A stretch of DNA of 64,000 bases from Euzebya rosea (GTDB lineage Bacteria; Actinomycetota; Nitriliruptoria; Euzebyales; Euzebyaceae), in assembly GCF_003073135.1 (NCBI RefSeq), contig NZ_PGDQ01000013.1:1-64000 (forward strand). The letters run 5' to 3'. Each line of letters opens with the position of its first letter. Within the stretch, counting starts at the first letter, position 1. Both the position numbers and the translations under genes were made by a program. Below are positions 15,414-22,663 of the stretch, in pieces. Below the pieces are notes generated by a model, which did no database searches, was not told the origin of the DNA, and worked only from the letters and a program-made list of their open reading frames with translations.

Positions 15414-17006
15414 CTACTCCAGGCCGGGCAGCCACCGCCGCACGTCGGCCTCGATGTCGATCGTCGCGCCCAGCCGGCAGAGCACGCCGACGATGCCGAG
15501 CCAGACCCGGTGGGTGAAGAGGTGCTCGGCCGGCATGGTCAGCTGCAGGGCGACCGCGAAGTCGGGGTTCCGCGGGTCGCCGAGCCGTCCGAACTGACCC
15601 CGCAGCCACTCCGGGGTGAACGTGAAGGTGTCGTGCCGGCTCGGTTCGGAGAACGGGGCCAGGTAGTCGCGCAGCTTGACCGCGTCGACCTCGGCGCCGG
15701 CCCGCACGAACCCCTCCGACTGCAGTCCCCCGAGCGTGGCCTCGGCGTCCTCCTCGCGGAGCAGCGTGATCAGGCGACCGAACGTGCGGGGCATCCCGTC
15801 GGGCATCGGCAGCGCCGACCCGAAGTCCAGCACGCCGAGCCGCCCGGACTCGGGGTTGGCAGCGTCGGGGTTGGCAGCGTCGGTGTTGGGGTCGGTGTCC
15901 GGACCCTTGGGTGGGAACCAGCGGAAGTTGCCGGGGTGCGGGTCGGTGTGCAACCAGCCGGCCAGCTCGGGCCCCGACAGCAGGAACCGTGTCCACGCCC
16001 GCCCGGCCGCGTCCCGCGTGGCCTGGTCGACGGCGTGGCCGGCGTGGCCGGCGGGTTCGGCGGGGTCGCCGGGTTCGGCGGGGTCGCCGGGGCGGCGGCC
16101 GTCGCTTTCCCAGGCGGTGTGTCGTCGAACCGGCTGCCCGTCGTCGTTGGGCGACACACCCGGGGTGTCCCGGCCGGTGGTCCGGTCGGTGTGTCGTCGA
16201 ACCGGCTGCCCGTCGTCGTTGGGCGACACACCCGGGGGAGTGGGGGGTCGCGTGGCCAGCGCGGTGAACGGGATCCCGTCCAGCCAGTCCATGACGAGGA
16301 CGCGGCGGGTGGCGAGGTGCACGGCGGGGATCACCACGCCGGGGTCGTCCTCGTACGCCGCGCCGAAGGCACGCTGCACCTCGGCCTCCCGGCGGTAGTC
16401 GAGCTCCTCCACCAGGCGCTCGCGCATCTCCGCCACCAGCGGCGGCAGCGCCATGCCGGGAGCCAGCGCCGAGGCCAGCCGTGTCATCGTCGACACGATC
16501 GACAGGTCGACCCGCAACGTCTCGGCCACCTCGGGGTACTGCACCTTGACCGCCACCGCGCGTCCGTCCGGCAACGTGGCTCGGTGGACCTGCCCGATCG
16601 AGGCGGCCGCCACGGCACGCTCCTCGAAGGTGCCGAACCGTCGACGCCAGCGGTCGCCCAGCTCGGCGGCAAGGACGGGCTCGACCAGCACGAACGGCAG
16701 GGGAGGGTTGTCGGCGGGCAACGCGGCGAGGGCTCGAGCCCACGTCGCGTCGGGGTCGGCGGGGAACAACGCGTCGACCGTCGACAGCAGCTGGCCGGCC
16801 TTGAGCGCCCCTCCCCTCGCGTCACCCAGGACCGACCGCATGCGATCGGCGGCGCGTCGACGAAGGTCGGCCCGGACGTCCTCGGCGTCCGCCCCTCCCG
16901 CCCGTCGGGCCAGGCCCACCACGCGGTCGCCGATCGATCCGACGGGCAGCGCCGACAGCTGGACCGTGCGGCGGACGGTCCGCGGCAGGCTGTCGCGGAC
17001 CGCCAC
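15414..17006 (-). CDS. ABC1/UbiB (AarF)-family atypical kinase with repeat-expanded insertion
   Basis: A 530-residue UbiB/ADCK-family protein. Family hallmarks are GGALKAGQLLS (KxGQ motif), AAASIGQVHRATL, AVAVKVQYPEV (ATP lysine), VEELDYRREAEVQ, LHTDPHPGNFRW (catalytic Asp and Asn) and LGVLDFGSALP (DFG-like). Between VMDWLDGIPFTAL and the catalytic loop is an extra segment of roughly 60-70 residues. It is made of two identical GVSPNDDGQPVRRHT units 24 residues apart, GDPAEPGDPAEP, and, after the loop, DAANPDAANPESG. The GTG start directly abuts the stop of the upstream permease gene, so they form an operon. UbiB-type proteins support quinone or isoprenoid lipid metabolism; here the role is unknown. 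Confidence 0.85.
   Translation of the reverse strand: MAVRDSLPRTVRRTVQLSALPVGSIGDRVVGLARRAGGADAEDVRADLRRRAADRMRSVLGDARGGALKAGQLLSTVDALFPADPDATWARALAALPADNPPLPFVLVEPVLAAELGDRWRRRFGTFEERAVAAASIGQVHRATLPDGRAVAVKVQYPEVAETLRVDLSIVSTMTRLASALAPGMALPPLVAEMRERLVEELDYRREAEVQRAFGAAYEDDPGVVIPAVHLATRRVLVMDWLDGIPFTALATRPPTPPGVSPNDDGQPVRRHTDRTTGRDTPGVSPNDDGQPVRRHTAWESDGRRPGDPAEPGDPAEPAGHAGHAVDQATRDAAGRAWTRFLLSGPELAGWLHTDPHPGNFRWFPPKGPDTDPNTDAANPDAANPESGRLGVLDFGSALPMPDGMPRTFGRLITLLREEDAEATLGGLQSEGFVRAGAEVDAVKLRDYLAPFSEPSRHDTFTFTPEWLRGQFGRLGDPRNPDFAVALQLTMPAEHLFTHRVWLGIVGVLCRLGATIDIEADVRRWLPGLE
15856..15900. repeat. in-gene 15-bp tandem repeat
   Basis: The unit GTTGGCAGCGTCGGG is present twice in tandem with a decayed third copy. 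On the coding minus strand it gives the repeating residues DAANP within the UbiB-like gene. Confidence 0.7.
16021..16094. repeat. in-gene tandem repeats (18-bp and 9-bp units)
   Basis: An 18-bp unit (GGGTTCGGCGGGGTCGCC) occurs twice and encodes GDPAEP-type repeats; a 9-bp GTGGCCGGC unit next to it encodes AGH-type repeats. Both lie in the same insertion of the UbiB-like kinase. Confidence 0.7.
16117..16231. repeat. two identical 43-nt palindromic elements inside a coding sequence
   Basis: Identical 43-nt elements at 16117-16159 and 16189-16231, with a 72-nt period. Each has 8-nt arms GTGTGTCG and CGACACAC around a 27-nt centre, and further pairing (TC, AAC with GTT, GG) extends the stem inward. 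Both are followed by CCGGGG. They lie in frame in the UbiB-like gene and encode GVSPNDDGQPVRRHT. A similarly built 43-nt element occurs at 58140-58182. Confidence 0.85.
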
Positions 17007-17927
17007 CTACAGCGCGTCGATGCGGGGGTCCAGCTGCATCGTCAGCAGGTCGGCGACGAGGTTCATCGTGGCGACCAGCACGAACGCCGTCCCCACGGCA
17101 CCGAGGATCGTCGGCCCCTGCCGGGCGTTCATCGCCGCGACCAGGACCGACCCCAACCCCTGCCGGCCGAGGATCGGCTCGACCAGCACCGCGGCGGTCA
17201 GCAGGTTGCCGGTCTCGGCTGCGCCCAGGGTCACCATCGTCCCCATTGTGGGACGCATCGTGTGGATCCACCTGACCCGTCGATCCGACATGCCGCTGGC
17301 GAACGCCCGACGGGCGAAGTCCGACCGCCGGGTCTCGCGAACCAGGGGGTACCCGATGAGGGCGACCATGCCGCTCGGCACCGCGGCCAGGAACGCCGCG
17401 CCGGCGAGCAATCCAAGCGCGTCGACCAGCCACGGCACGCCGATCTGGGCCAGGCTGGCCAGGACGAACGACGGCACGGCGATCAGCAGCGACACCCCCG
17501 CCTTGAACCCGAGCGCACGACGCCCGGACACCCCGGAGAGCACGCCGCTGAGGGCGGTCCCGACGACGGTCTGCAGCACGACCGCGAGCCCGACCATGCG
17601 GAGGGTGGCCGGGACGGAGGCCCAGATCACCCCGCTGACCGTGGTCCCCGACGCGGACAGTCCGTTGGGCGAGAGGCGGTAGACGGGGCCGAGGTCACCG
17701 GTCACGAGCCCGGTCAGGTACCGGCCCAGCTGCACCGGATAGGGGTCGTCGAGCCGGAACGCCTCGCGCAGCTCCGACAGCAGCTCCGGGCCGGGGGAAC
17801 GGAAGCCGAAGAGCGCCCGGACGGGATCGCCCGGCAGCAGGTAGAACACCGCGTGCATCACCGTCAGGAACGCCAGCATGGAGACCAGGGTCCAGACCAG
17901 GCGAGCGGCGAAGGACCTCGCGTTCAC
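17007..17927 (-). CDS. orphan DppB/OppB-like ABC transporter permease
   Basis: A 306-residue inner-membrane protein with about six hydrophobic segments, the first at residues 9-30. HAVFYLLPGDPVRALFG and LGRYLTGLVTGDLG are the N-terminal hallmarks of DppB/OppB-type permeases. VEPILGRQGLGSVLVAA and the terminal DLLTMQLDPRI match the C-terminal permease core. No second permease, ATPase or binding protein is adjacent; the only operon partner is the UbiB-like kinase, which starts at the next base. The GTG at 17927 is preceded by GAGGGAG. It is divergent from the P450 gene across a 200-bp region holding a long dyad. Confidence 0.75.
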   Translation of the reverse strand: MNARSFAARLVWTLVSMLAFLTVMHAVFYLLPGDPVRALFGFRSPGPELLSELREAFRLDDPYPVQLGRYLTGLVTGDLGPVYRLSPNGLSASGTTVSGVIWASVPATLRMVGLAVVLQTVVGTALSGVLSGVSGRRALGFKAGVSLLIAVPSFVLASLAQIGVPWLVDALGLLAGAAFLAAVPSGMVALIGYPLVRETRRSDFARRAFASGMSDRRVRWIHTMRPTMGTMVTLGAAETGNLLTAAVLVEPILGRQGLGSVLVAAMNARQGPTILGAVGTAFVLVATMNLVADLLTMQLDPRIDAL

Positions 17928-18051
17928 CTGTGTCCGCTCCCTCGAGCAGGCGATGACTGGCCGGCGGAGCGGGCGCCGATCCGGCGGGGGGCACCCATCG
18001 ACGGCGAGTGTAGTGCGTTGCGATCCCGTGGTTGCCAGAACTTCCCTGCAT

Positions 18052-18098
18052 GGAACCAGTCGCTTTACAAATACCCTTGATATGTAAAGCGATGTTCC
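18052..18098. promoter_or_regulatory. long operator-like dyad between divergent operons
   Basis: A perfect inverted repeat TCGCTTTACA (18060-18069) and TGTAAAGCGA (18083-18092) with a 13-nt spacer. It is extended outward by GGAAC (18052-18056) and GTTCC (18094-18098), offset by 2 nt. The stretch is AT-rich against its surroundings and lies 37-83 nt before the P450 start and about 130 nt before the permease start. It looks like the target of a dimeric regulator controlling one or both operons. Confidence 0.65.
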
Positions 18099-18134
18099 GT
18101 ACGTTGGTGGTCCACGCACGAGGAGAGCCGAACG

Positions 18135-19751
18135 ATGTCTGCCCCCACCACGCCGCTGGACGCGACCGCCACGACGGCGTCCCGAGCCCCCGGCCCCGAG
18201 GCCACCGCGCCATCCGCTCGGCGCGCCGCACCGACCATCGGCACGGGGCCGATCGACAGGGTCCTCGACGGCGCCCGCCACACCGCCCGGCGGGCTCGGG
18301 CGACCGGCCGGTTCCTGGTCGAGGCGCCGGGCCATGCCCTCGACGTGATGCGACAGGTGACCCCCTCCACCGCGGTGTCGTGGGCTCGTGACGTGGCGCT
18401 GCCCAACGAACACTCCCTGGCCGAGCCGCCCATCGGCAGCGGCCTCCGACCGGTCCCCGGCCATGCCGGTGATCCGGTCCTCGGGTGCCTCCGTGACCTG
18501 ACGGGGGATCGGGTCAGCTGGCTGATGGAGTCCAACGACCGGTTCGGCCCGGTCTTCTGGTCCCACCTCGCCGGCCGCCGCGCCGTGTTCGTGATGGGCC
18601 CCGACGAAGCCGGGCAGATCCTCGTCAACGCCGACAAGGACTTCTCCAACGAGGGCTGGCAGGAGCTGATCGGCAAGTTCTTCGACCGCGGGCTGATGCT
18701 GCTGAGCTTCCAGGAGCACCTCGACCACCGTCGGATCATGCAGTCGGCCTTCACCCCCAAGCGGCTGCGCGGGTACCTGGAGGGCATGGACCGGCGGATC
18801 ACCGCCGACCTCGATGCCTCCTGGCCGACCGAGGGGCCCACGACGCTGTACCAGCGGATGAAGGACCTGGCGATGCGCGTGGCCGCCGATGTGTTCCTCG
18901 GCGTGGAGCTCGACCGTCCCAGCCGGGACCACCTGCTGGCCGGCTTCCACGCCCAGCCCCGCGCCGCGACGGAGTTCCTCCGCATGGACCTGCCGTTCAC
19001 GCTGTGGGGGCGAGGGCGGAACGGGTACGACGACGTCACCAGGTGGCTGCGTGCACAGCTGGACGACAAGCGCGCCGGCGACGGCGACGACCTGTTCTCC
19101 GCCATGGTCCACGCGCGCGACGACGACGGCTCGGCGTTCACCGACGAGGAGATCGTGCGCCACATGAACTTCATGTGGTTCGCCGCCCACGACACCACCA
19201 CGCTGGCGATGGCGATGATGGCGTGGGGCTTCGCCGCCCACCCCGAGTGGCAGGAACGGGCGTACGCCGAGTCCGCTGCGCTCGGCGACGGGCCGCTTCG
19301 CCCCGAGGACCTGAAGTCCCTCACCGCCATCGAGCTGGTGATGAACGAGGTCATGCGGCTTTGGCCGCCGGTGCCCGTGATGGTCCGTCGGGCCGTCCGC
19401 GACACGGCGCTGGGCGACTACTACATCCCGGAGGGCACGTGGATCGCGGTCATGAACCCCGCCACCCACCGCCTGCCGGAGTACTGGACCGACCCCGACA
19501 CCTTCGACCCGAGCCGCTTCGAGGAGGGCCGGGAGGAGCACAAGCAGCACAAGCACCTCTACTACCCGTTCGGCGCCGGCGCCCACAAGTGCATCGGGTT
19601 CGCCTTCGCCCAGCTGGAGACCAAGGCGATGTGGCACCGGCTGCTGCTGACCCGCCGGTTCGAGGTGGCGCCGGGTTACGAGCCGACCATGGGCTGGAAG
19701 GCGCTGCCCGAGCCGACCGACGACCTACCGGTGGTCATCCACCCCCGCTGA
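18135..19751 (+). CDS. cytochrome P450
   Basis: A 538-residue cytochrome P450. The I-helix oxygen-activation motif is AAHDTTTLAM, the K-helix ExxR is NEVMRLWPPVP, the PERF-like stretch is FDPSRFEEGREE, and the haem-binding loop is YPFGAGAHKCIGFAFAQLE with Cys486 as the thiolate ligand. The N-terminus is about 100 residues longer than a minimal bacterial P450, and its first 50 residues are Ala/Thr-rich and look disordered, without a membrane anchor. No ferredoxin or reductase gene is next to it, and the substrate is unknown. AGGAG about 9 nt upstream supports the ATG. Expression is probably set by the dyad at 18052-18098. Confidence 0.92.
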   Translation: MSAPTTPLDATATTASRAPGPEATAPSARRAAPTIGTGPIDRVLDGARHTARRARATGRFLVEAPGHALDVMRQVTPSTAVSWARDVALPNEHSLAEPPIGSGLRPVPGHAGDPVLGCLRDLTGDRVSWLMESNDRFGPVFWSHLAGRRAVFVMGPDEAGQILVNADKDFSNEGWQELIGKFFDRGLMLLSFQEHLDHRRIMQSAFTPKRLRGYLEGMDRRITADLDASWPTEGPTTLYQRMKDLAMRVAADVFLGVELDRPSRDHLLAGFHAQPRAATEFLRMDLPFTLWGRGRNGYDDVTRWLRAQLDDKRAGDGDDLFSAMVHARDDDGSAFTDEEIVRHMNFMWFAAHDTTTLAMAMMAWGFAAHPEWQERAYAESAALGDGPLRPEDLKSLTAIELVMNEVMRLWPPVPVMVRRAVRDTALGDYYIPEGTWIAVMNPATHRLPEYWTDPDTFDPSRFEEGREEHKQHKHLYYPFGAGAHKCIGFAFAQLETKAMWHRLLLTRRFEVAPGYEPTMGWKALPEPTDDLPVVIHPR

Positions 19752-19785
19752 CCGCGGATCGTGCCGGTCGTCGCGTCTGGCCGAC

Positions 19786-20682
19786 TCAGGCCCCGATCGC
19801 GTCGACGAGGGCGCGGAGGGTCGGGGTCAGCGGGGCGTCGAGGCGGACGTCGGCCAGGTGGTCGGCGCGTGAGGGACCCCGGGTGAGGATGGCCACGGGC
19901 TGGCCGTCCTTGCTGGCCTGCAGCACCAGCCGGTAGCCGCTCATCACCGCCAGCGAGGATCCGAGGACGAGGATCCCGTCGGCGTCCCGCAGCAACGCCG
20001 ACGCCCGGTCGCGCCGTTCCCGAGGCATCGACTCGCCGAAGAAGACCACGTCCGGCTTCAGCAGGCCGCCGCAGACCAGGCAGTCGACGACGGTGAAGGA
20101 CTCGAACAGCTGCTCGGCGACGTCGGCGTCGCCGTCGGGCTGGAACGGGGTGGACACCACGTCGAGCAGGGCGTCGTAGTCGGGGTTGGCTGCTGCGAGC
20201 CGCTCGGCCAGCTCCTCCCGTGGGGTGCGGGTACCACAGCTGGTGCAGATCACCCGGTCGATCCGGCCGTGCAGGTCGACAACGTCCACGGTGCCGGCCT
20301 GCTGGTGCAGCCGGTCGACGTTCTGCGTGACCACCCCGGCGACCACCCCGGCCTGCTGCAGCCGCGTCACCGCCCGGTGCCCGTCGTTGGGATCGACCGT
20401 GCCGACATGGCGATACCCCGCCTGGCTGCGCGCCCAGTACCGCCGCCGGGCCTCGGGGTCGCCCATGAACTCGCGGTAGATGATCGGTACCGACGTACGC
20501 GCCGACCGACCGTCACCGCGGTAGTCCGGGATGCCCGAGTCGGTCGAGATCCCGGCCCCCGTCAGCACCAGCGTCCGCCGTCCCCGCATGACGTCGGCCA
20601 GCTCCTCCACACTCGAGGTGGGCACCGGCCCCTCGGCCACCGGCATGGGCAGCTCGAGTCGGGGCACGGGGTCGGACGGCAT
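19786..20682 (-). CDS. Sir2-family NAD-dependent protein deacylase
   Basis: A 298-residue sirtuin. LTGAGISTDSGIPDYRG is the NAD-binding GAGxS motif, TQNVDRLHQQAG and DLHGRI carry the catalytic Asn/Asp and His, CTSCG and CLVCGG are the zinc CxxC pairs, and VFFGESMP and VLGSSLAV are class signatures. The sequence resembles SIRT4-like class II sirtuins. It would remove acyl groups from lysines with NAD. Acyl-CoA-related genes on either side make an acyl-lysine role plausible, but that is inference. TAGCCT lies 9 nt before the ATG with no ribosome binding site. Confidence 0.9.
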   Translation of the reverse strand: MPSDPVPRLELPMPVAEGPVPTSSVEELADVMRGRRTLVLTGAGISTDSGIPDYRGDGRSARTSVPIIYREFMGDPEARRRYWARSQAGYRHVGTVDPNDGHRAVTRLQQAGVVAGVVTQNVDRLHQQAGTVDVVDLHGRIDRVICTSCGTRTPREELAERLAAANPDYDALLDVVSTPFQPDGDADVAEQLFESFTVVDCLVCGGLLKPDVVFFGESMPRERRDRASALLRDADGILVLGSSLAVMSGYRLVLQASKDGQPVAILTRGPSRADHLADVRLDAPLTPTLRALVDAIGA

Positions 20683-20691
20683 CGTGATCGC

Positions 20692-20697
20692 AGGCTA
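20692..20697 (-). promoter_or_regulatory. putative -10 (TAGCCT), near-leaderless sirtuin gene
   Basis: TAGCCT on the minus strand with 9 nt before the ATG at 20682. Confidence 0.35.
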
Positions 20698-20757
20698 CCC
20701 ACCTCCGCGGTGCCCCATCGGTTTGCCGTCGGGGGCTGGGTGGCGTAGGAGAGGGGC

Positions 20758-22572
20758 GTGCACATGACCACAGTCACCAGCCCCATCGCCGCGACCGTCG
20801 CCCACCTCCAGGTGGAGGAGGGACAGCCGGTCACCGCCGGGACGACCCTCCTCCACCTCGAGATCATGAAGATGGAGCAGCCCGTCGTCGCCCCGGCCGA
20901 CGGGGTCGTCGACCGCATCCTCGTCGCGCCGGGGGACACCGTGGAGGTGGGCCGGGCGCTCGTGTCGCTCGCGCCCGCGACGACCGCACCGACCGACGAC
21001 GCGGTCCCGACCGACACCACGCAGGACGAACGGGCCGACCTCGCAGCCGTGCACCGACGACGGGCGATGCTGCTCGACGACGCCCGCCCCGACGCGGTGG
21101 CCAAGCGGCACGCGCTGGGGTTCCGCACGGCCCGGGAGAACGTCGCCGACCTGCTCGACGACGGCTCCTTCAGCGAGTACGGCGGCCTCGCGATCGCGGC
21201 GCAACGCAGCCGACGCGACCTCGACGAGCTGATCGCCCGCACCCCCGCCGACGGGCTGGTCACCGGCATCGGGACCGTCAACGCCGACCTGTTCGGCGCC
21301 GACGCCAGCCAGGTCGCCGTGGCCGCCTACGACTACACCGTCCTCGCCGGCACCCAGGGCCACGCCAACCACACCAAGAAGGACCGGCTGTTCGCCCTGG
21401 CCGCACGCATGGGACTGCCCGTCGTGGTCTTCGCCGAGGGTGGCGGCGGCCGTCCGGGGGACACCGACAACGTCGGCGGGTCGTGGCTGGACGCGGCGGC
21501 CTTCGCGCTGTTCGCGCGCCTCTCGGGGCAAGTTCCGACGGTGGCGATCGTCAACGGCCGCTGCTTCGCCGGCAACGCGGCGCTGGCCGGGTGTGCCGAC
21601 CTGATCGTGGCGACCCGCGCGTCGAACCTGGGCATGGCCGGCCCGGCCATGATCGAGGGTGGCGGCCTCGGCGTCGTGGCACCCGAGGACATCGGGCCGA
21701 TCGAGGTCCAGGCCGCCAACGGCGTCGTCGACGTGGTCGTCGACGACGAGGCCGAGGCGGTCGCGGTCACCAAGCGCTACCTGTCCTACACCCAGGGCAC
21801 GGTGGAGACGTGGTCCTGCGCCGACCAGACAGCGCTGCGCGACGTCGTCCCCGAGAACCGCAAGCGGGTCTACGACATGCGCGAGCTGCTGGCGACGCTG
21901 GCCGACACCGACAGCGTCCTGGAGCTGCGCGAGGCCCACGCGCCGGGGATGCTGACGGCCTTCGCCCGGATCGAGGGGCGACCGGTCGGGGTGATCGCCA
22001 ACGTGCCGACCCACCTGGGCGGTGCCATCGACGCCGAGGGTGCCGACGTGGCGGCCAGGCACCTGCAGCTGTGCGACGCCCACGGCCTGCCGGTCGTGGT
22101 GCTGTGCGACACCCCGGGCTTCATGGTCGGTCCGGAGGCCGAGGCGGACGCCGGGGTGCGGCGGTTCAGCCGCCTGTTCGTCACCGGGGCGGCGCTGTCG
22201 GTGCCCATCGTCACCGTCATCACCCGCAAGGGCTACGGGCTGGGCGCACAGGCCATGTTCGGCGGCCACCTGAAGGTGCCCCTGCTGACCCTCGGCTGGC
22301 CGACGGCCGAGCTCGGACCGATGGGGTTGGAGGGCGCGGTCCGGCTGGGCTTCCGACGGGAGCTCGAGGCCATCGAGGACGTCGACGAGCGGGCCACGCG
22401 GGAGGCGGAGCTGATCGAGCTCGCCCACACCAACGCCGAGGGGCTCAACATCGCCACCTTTGCCGAGATCGACGACGTGATCGACCCGGCTGACACGCGG
22501 CAGCGGATCGTCGCAGCCCTCCGCGCCCACGGGCCGGTGACTCGCGGCGGACGGTTCGTCGACCCCCGCTGA
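20758..22572 (+). CDS. biotin carrier/carboxyltransferase fusion (acyl-CoA carboxylase subunit)
   Basis: A 604-residue fusion. Residues 1-75 form a biotinyl domain with LHLEIMKMEQP, where Lys38 is the predicted biotinylated residue. After a Thr/Asp/Pro linker (about 75-95), residues about 100-600 form a carboxyltransferase of the PccB/AccD type with the two crotonase-like halves (VFAEGGGGRPGDTD, NGRCFAGNAALAGCAD, then PVVVLCDTPGFMVGP and ITRKGYGLGAQAMFGG). The usual actinobacterial order fuses the carrier to biotin carboxylase instead, and no biotin carboxylase gene is in the window. AGGAGAGG supports the GTG at 20758 or the ATG at 20764. Substrate is unknown: acetyl-, propionyl-, methylcrotonyl- or another acyl-CoA. 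Confidence 0.85.
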   Translation: MHMTTVTSPIAATVAHLQVEEGQPVTAGTTLLHLEIMKMEQPVVAPADGVVDRILVAPGDTVEVGRALVSLAPATTAPTDDAVPTDTTQDERADLAAVHRRRAMLLDDARPDAVAKRHALGFRTARENVADLLDDGSFSEYGGLAIAAQRSRRDLDELIARTPADGLVTGIGTVNADLFGADASQVAVAAYDYTVLAGTQGHANHTKKDRLFALAARMGLPVVVFAEGGGGRPGDTDNVGGSWLDAAAFALFARLSGQVPTVAIVNGRCFAGNAALAGCADLIVATRASNLGMAGPAMIEGGGLGVVAPEDIGPIEVQAANGVVDVVVDDEAEAVAVTKRYLSYTQGTVETWSCADQTALRDVVPENRKRVYDMRELLATLADTDSVLELREAHAPGMLTAFARIEGRPVGVIANVPTHLGGAIDAEGADVAARHLQLCDAHGLPVVVLCDTPGFMVGPEAEADAGVRRFSRLFVTGAALSVPIVTVITRKGYGLGAQAMFGGHLKVPLLTLGWPTAELGPMGLEGAVRLGFRRELEAIEDVDERATREAELIELAHTNAEGLNIATFAEIDDVIDPADTRQRIVAALRAHGPVTRGGRFVDPR

Positions 22573-22637
22573 CCCTCCCCTCGTGATGGCCGGCCGCGTG
22601 CAGTGCGGGGACTGACCCCCGGCGCGGGCAGGAATCA

Positions 22638-22662
22638 CCCCCTTCGACGTCGAACCCGGGGG
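22638..22662 (+). promoter_or_regulatory. hairpin immediately before a start codon
   Basis: CCCCC plus the 12-bp palindrome TTCGACGTCGAA (22643-22654), followed by CCC and GGGGG. The folded form would end 1 nt before the ATG at 22664, and no ribosome binding site lies in the gap. A related TTCGAC-N9-GTCGAA dyad lies upstream of the secreted protease gene at 47505. Confidence 0.45.
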
Positions 22663-22663
22663 C

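Noticed and set aside
15297-18080. Long plus-strand open frame opposite the UbiB-like and permease genes
   Set aside because: It lacks motifs, covers two genes with strong family signatures on the other strand, and reads as low-complexity Gly/Arg/Val.
22573-22637. tRNA or riboswitch in the short gaps
   Set aside because: No cloverleaf-like pairing, TTCGA-type T-loop context or known riboswitch core was seen in the intergenic stretches; the TTCGAC near 22643 belongs to a 12-bp palindrome.
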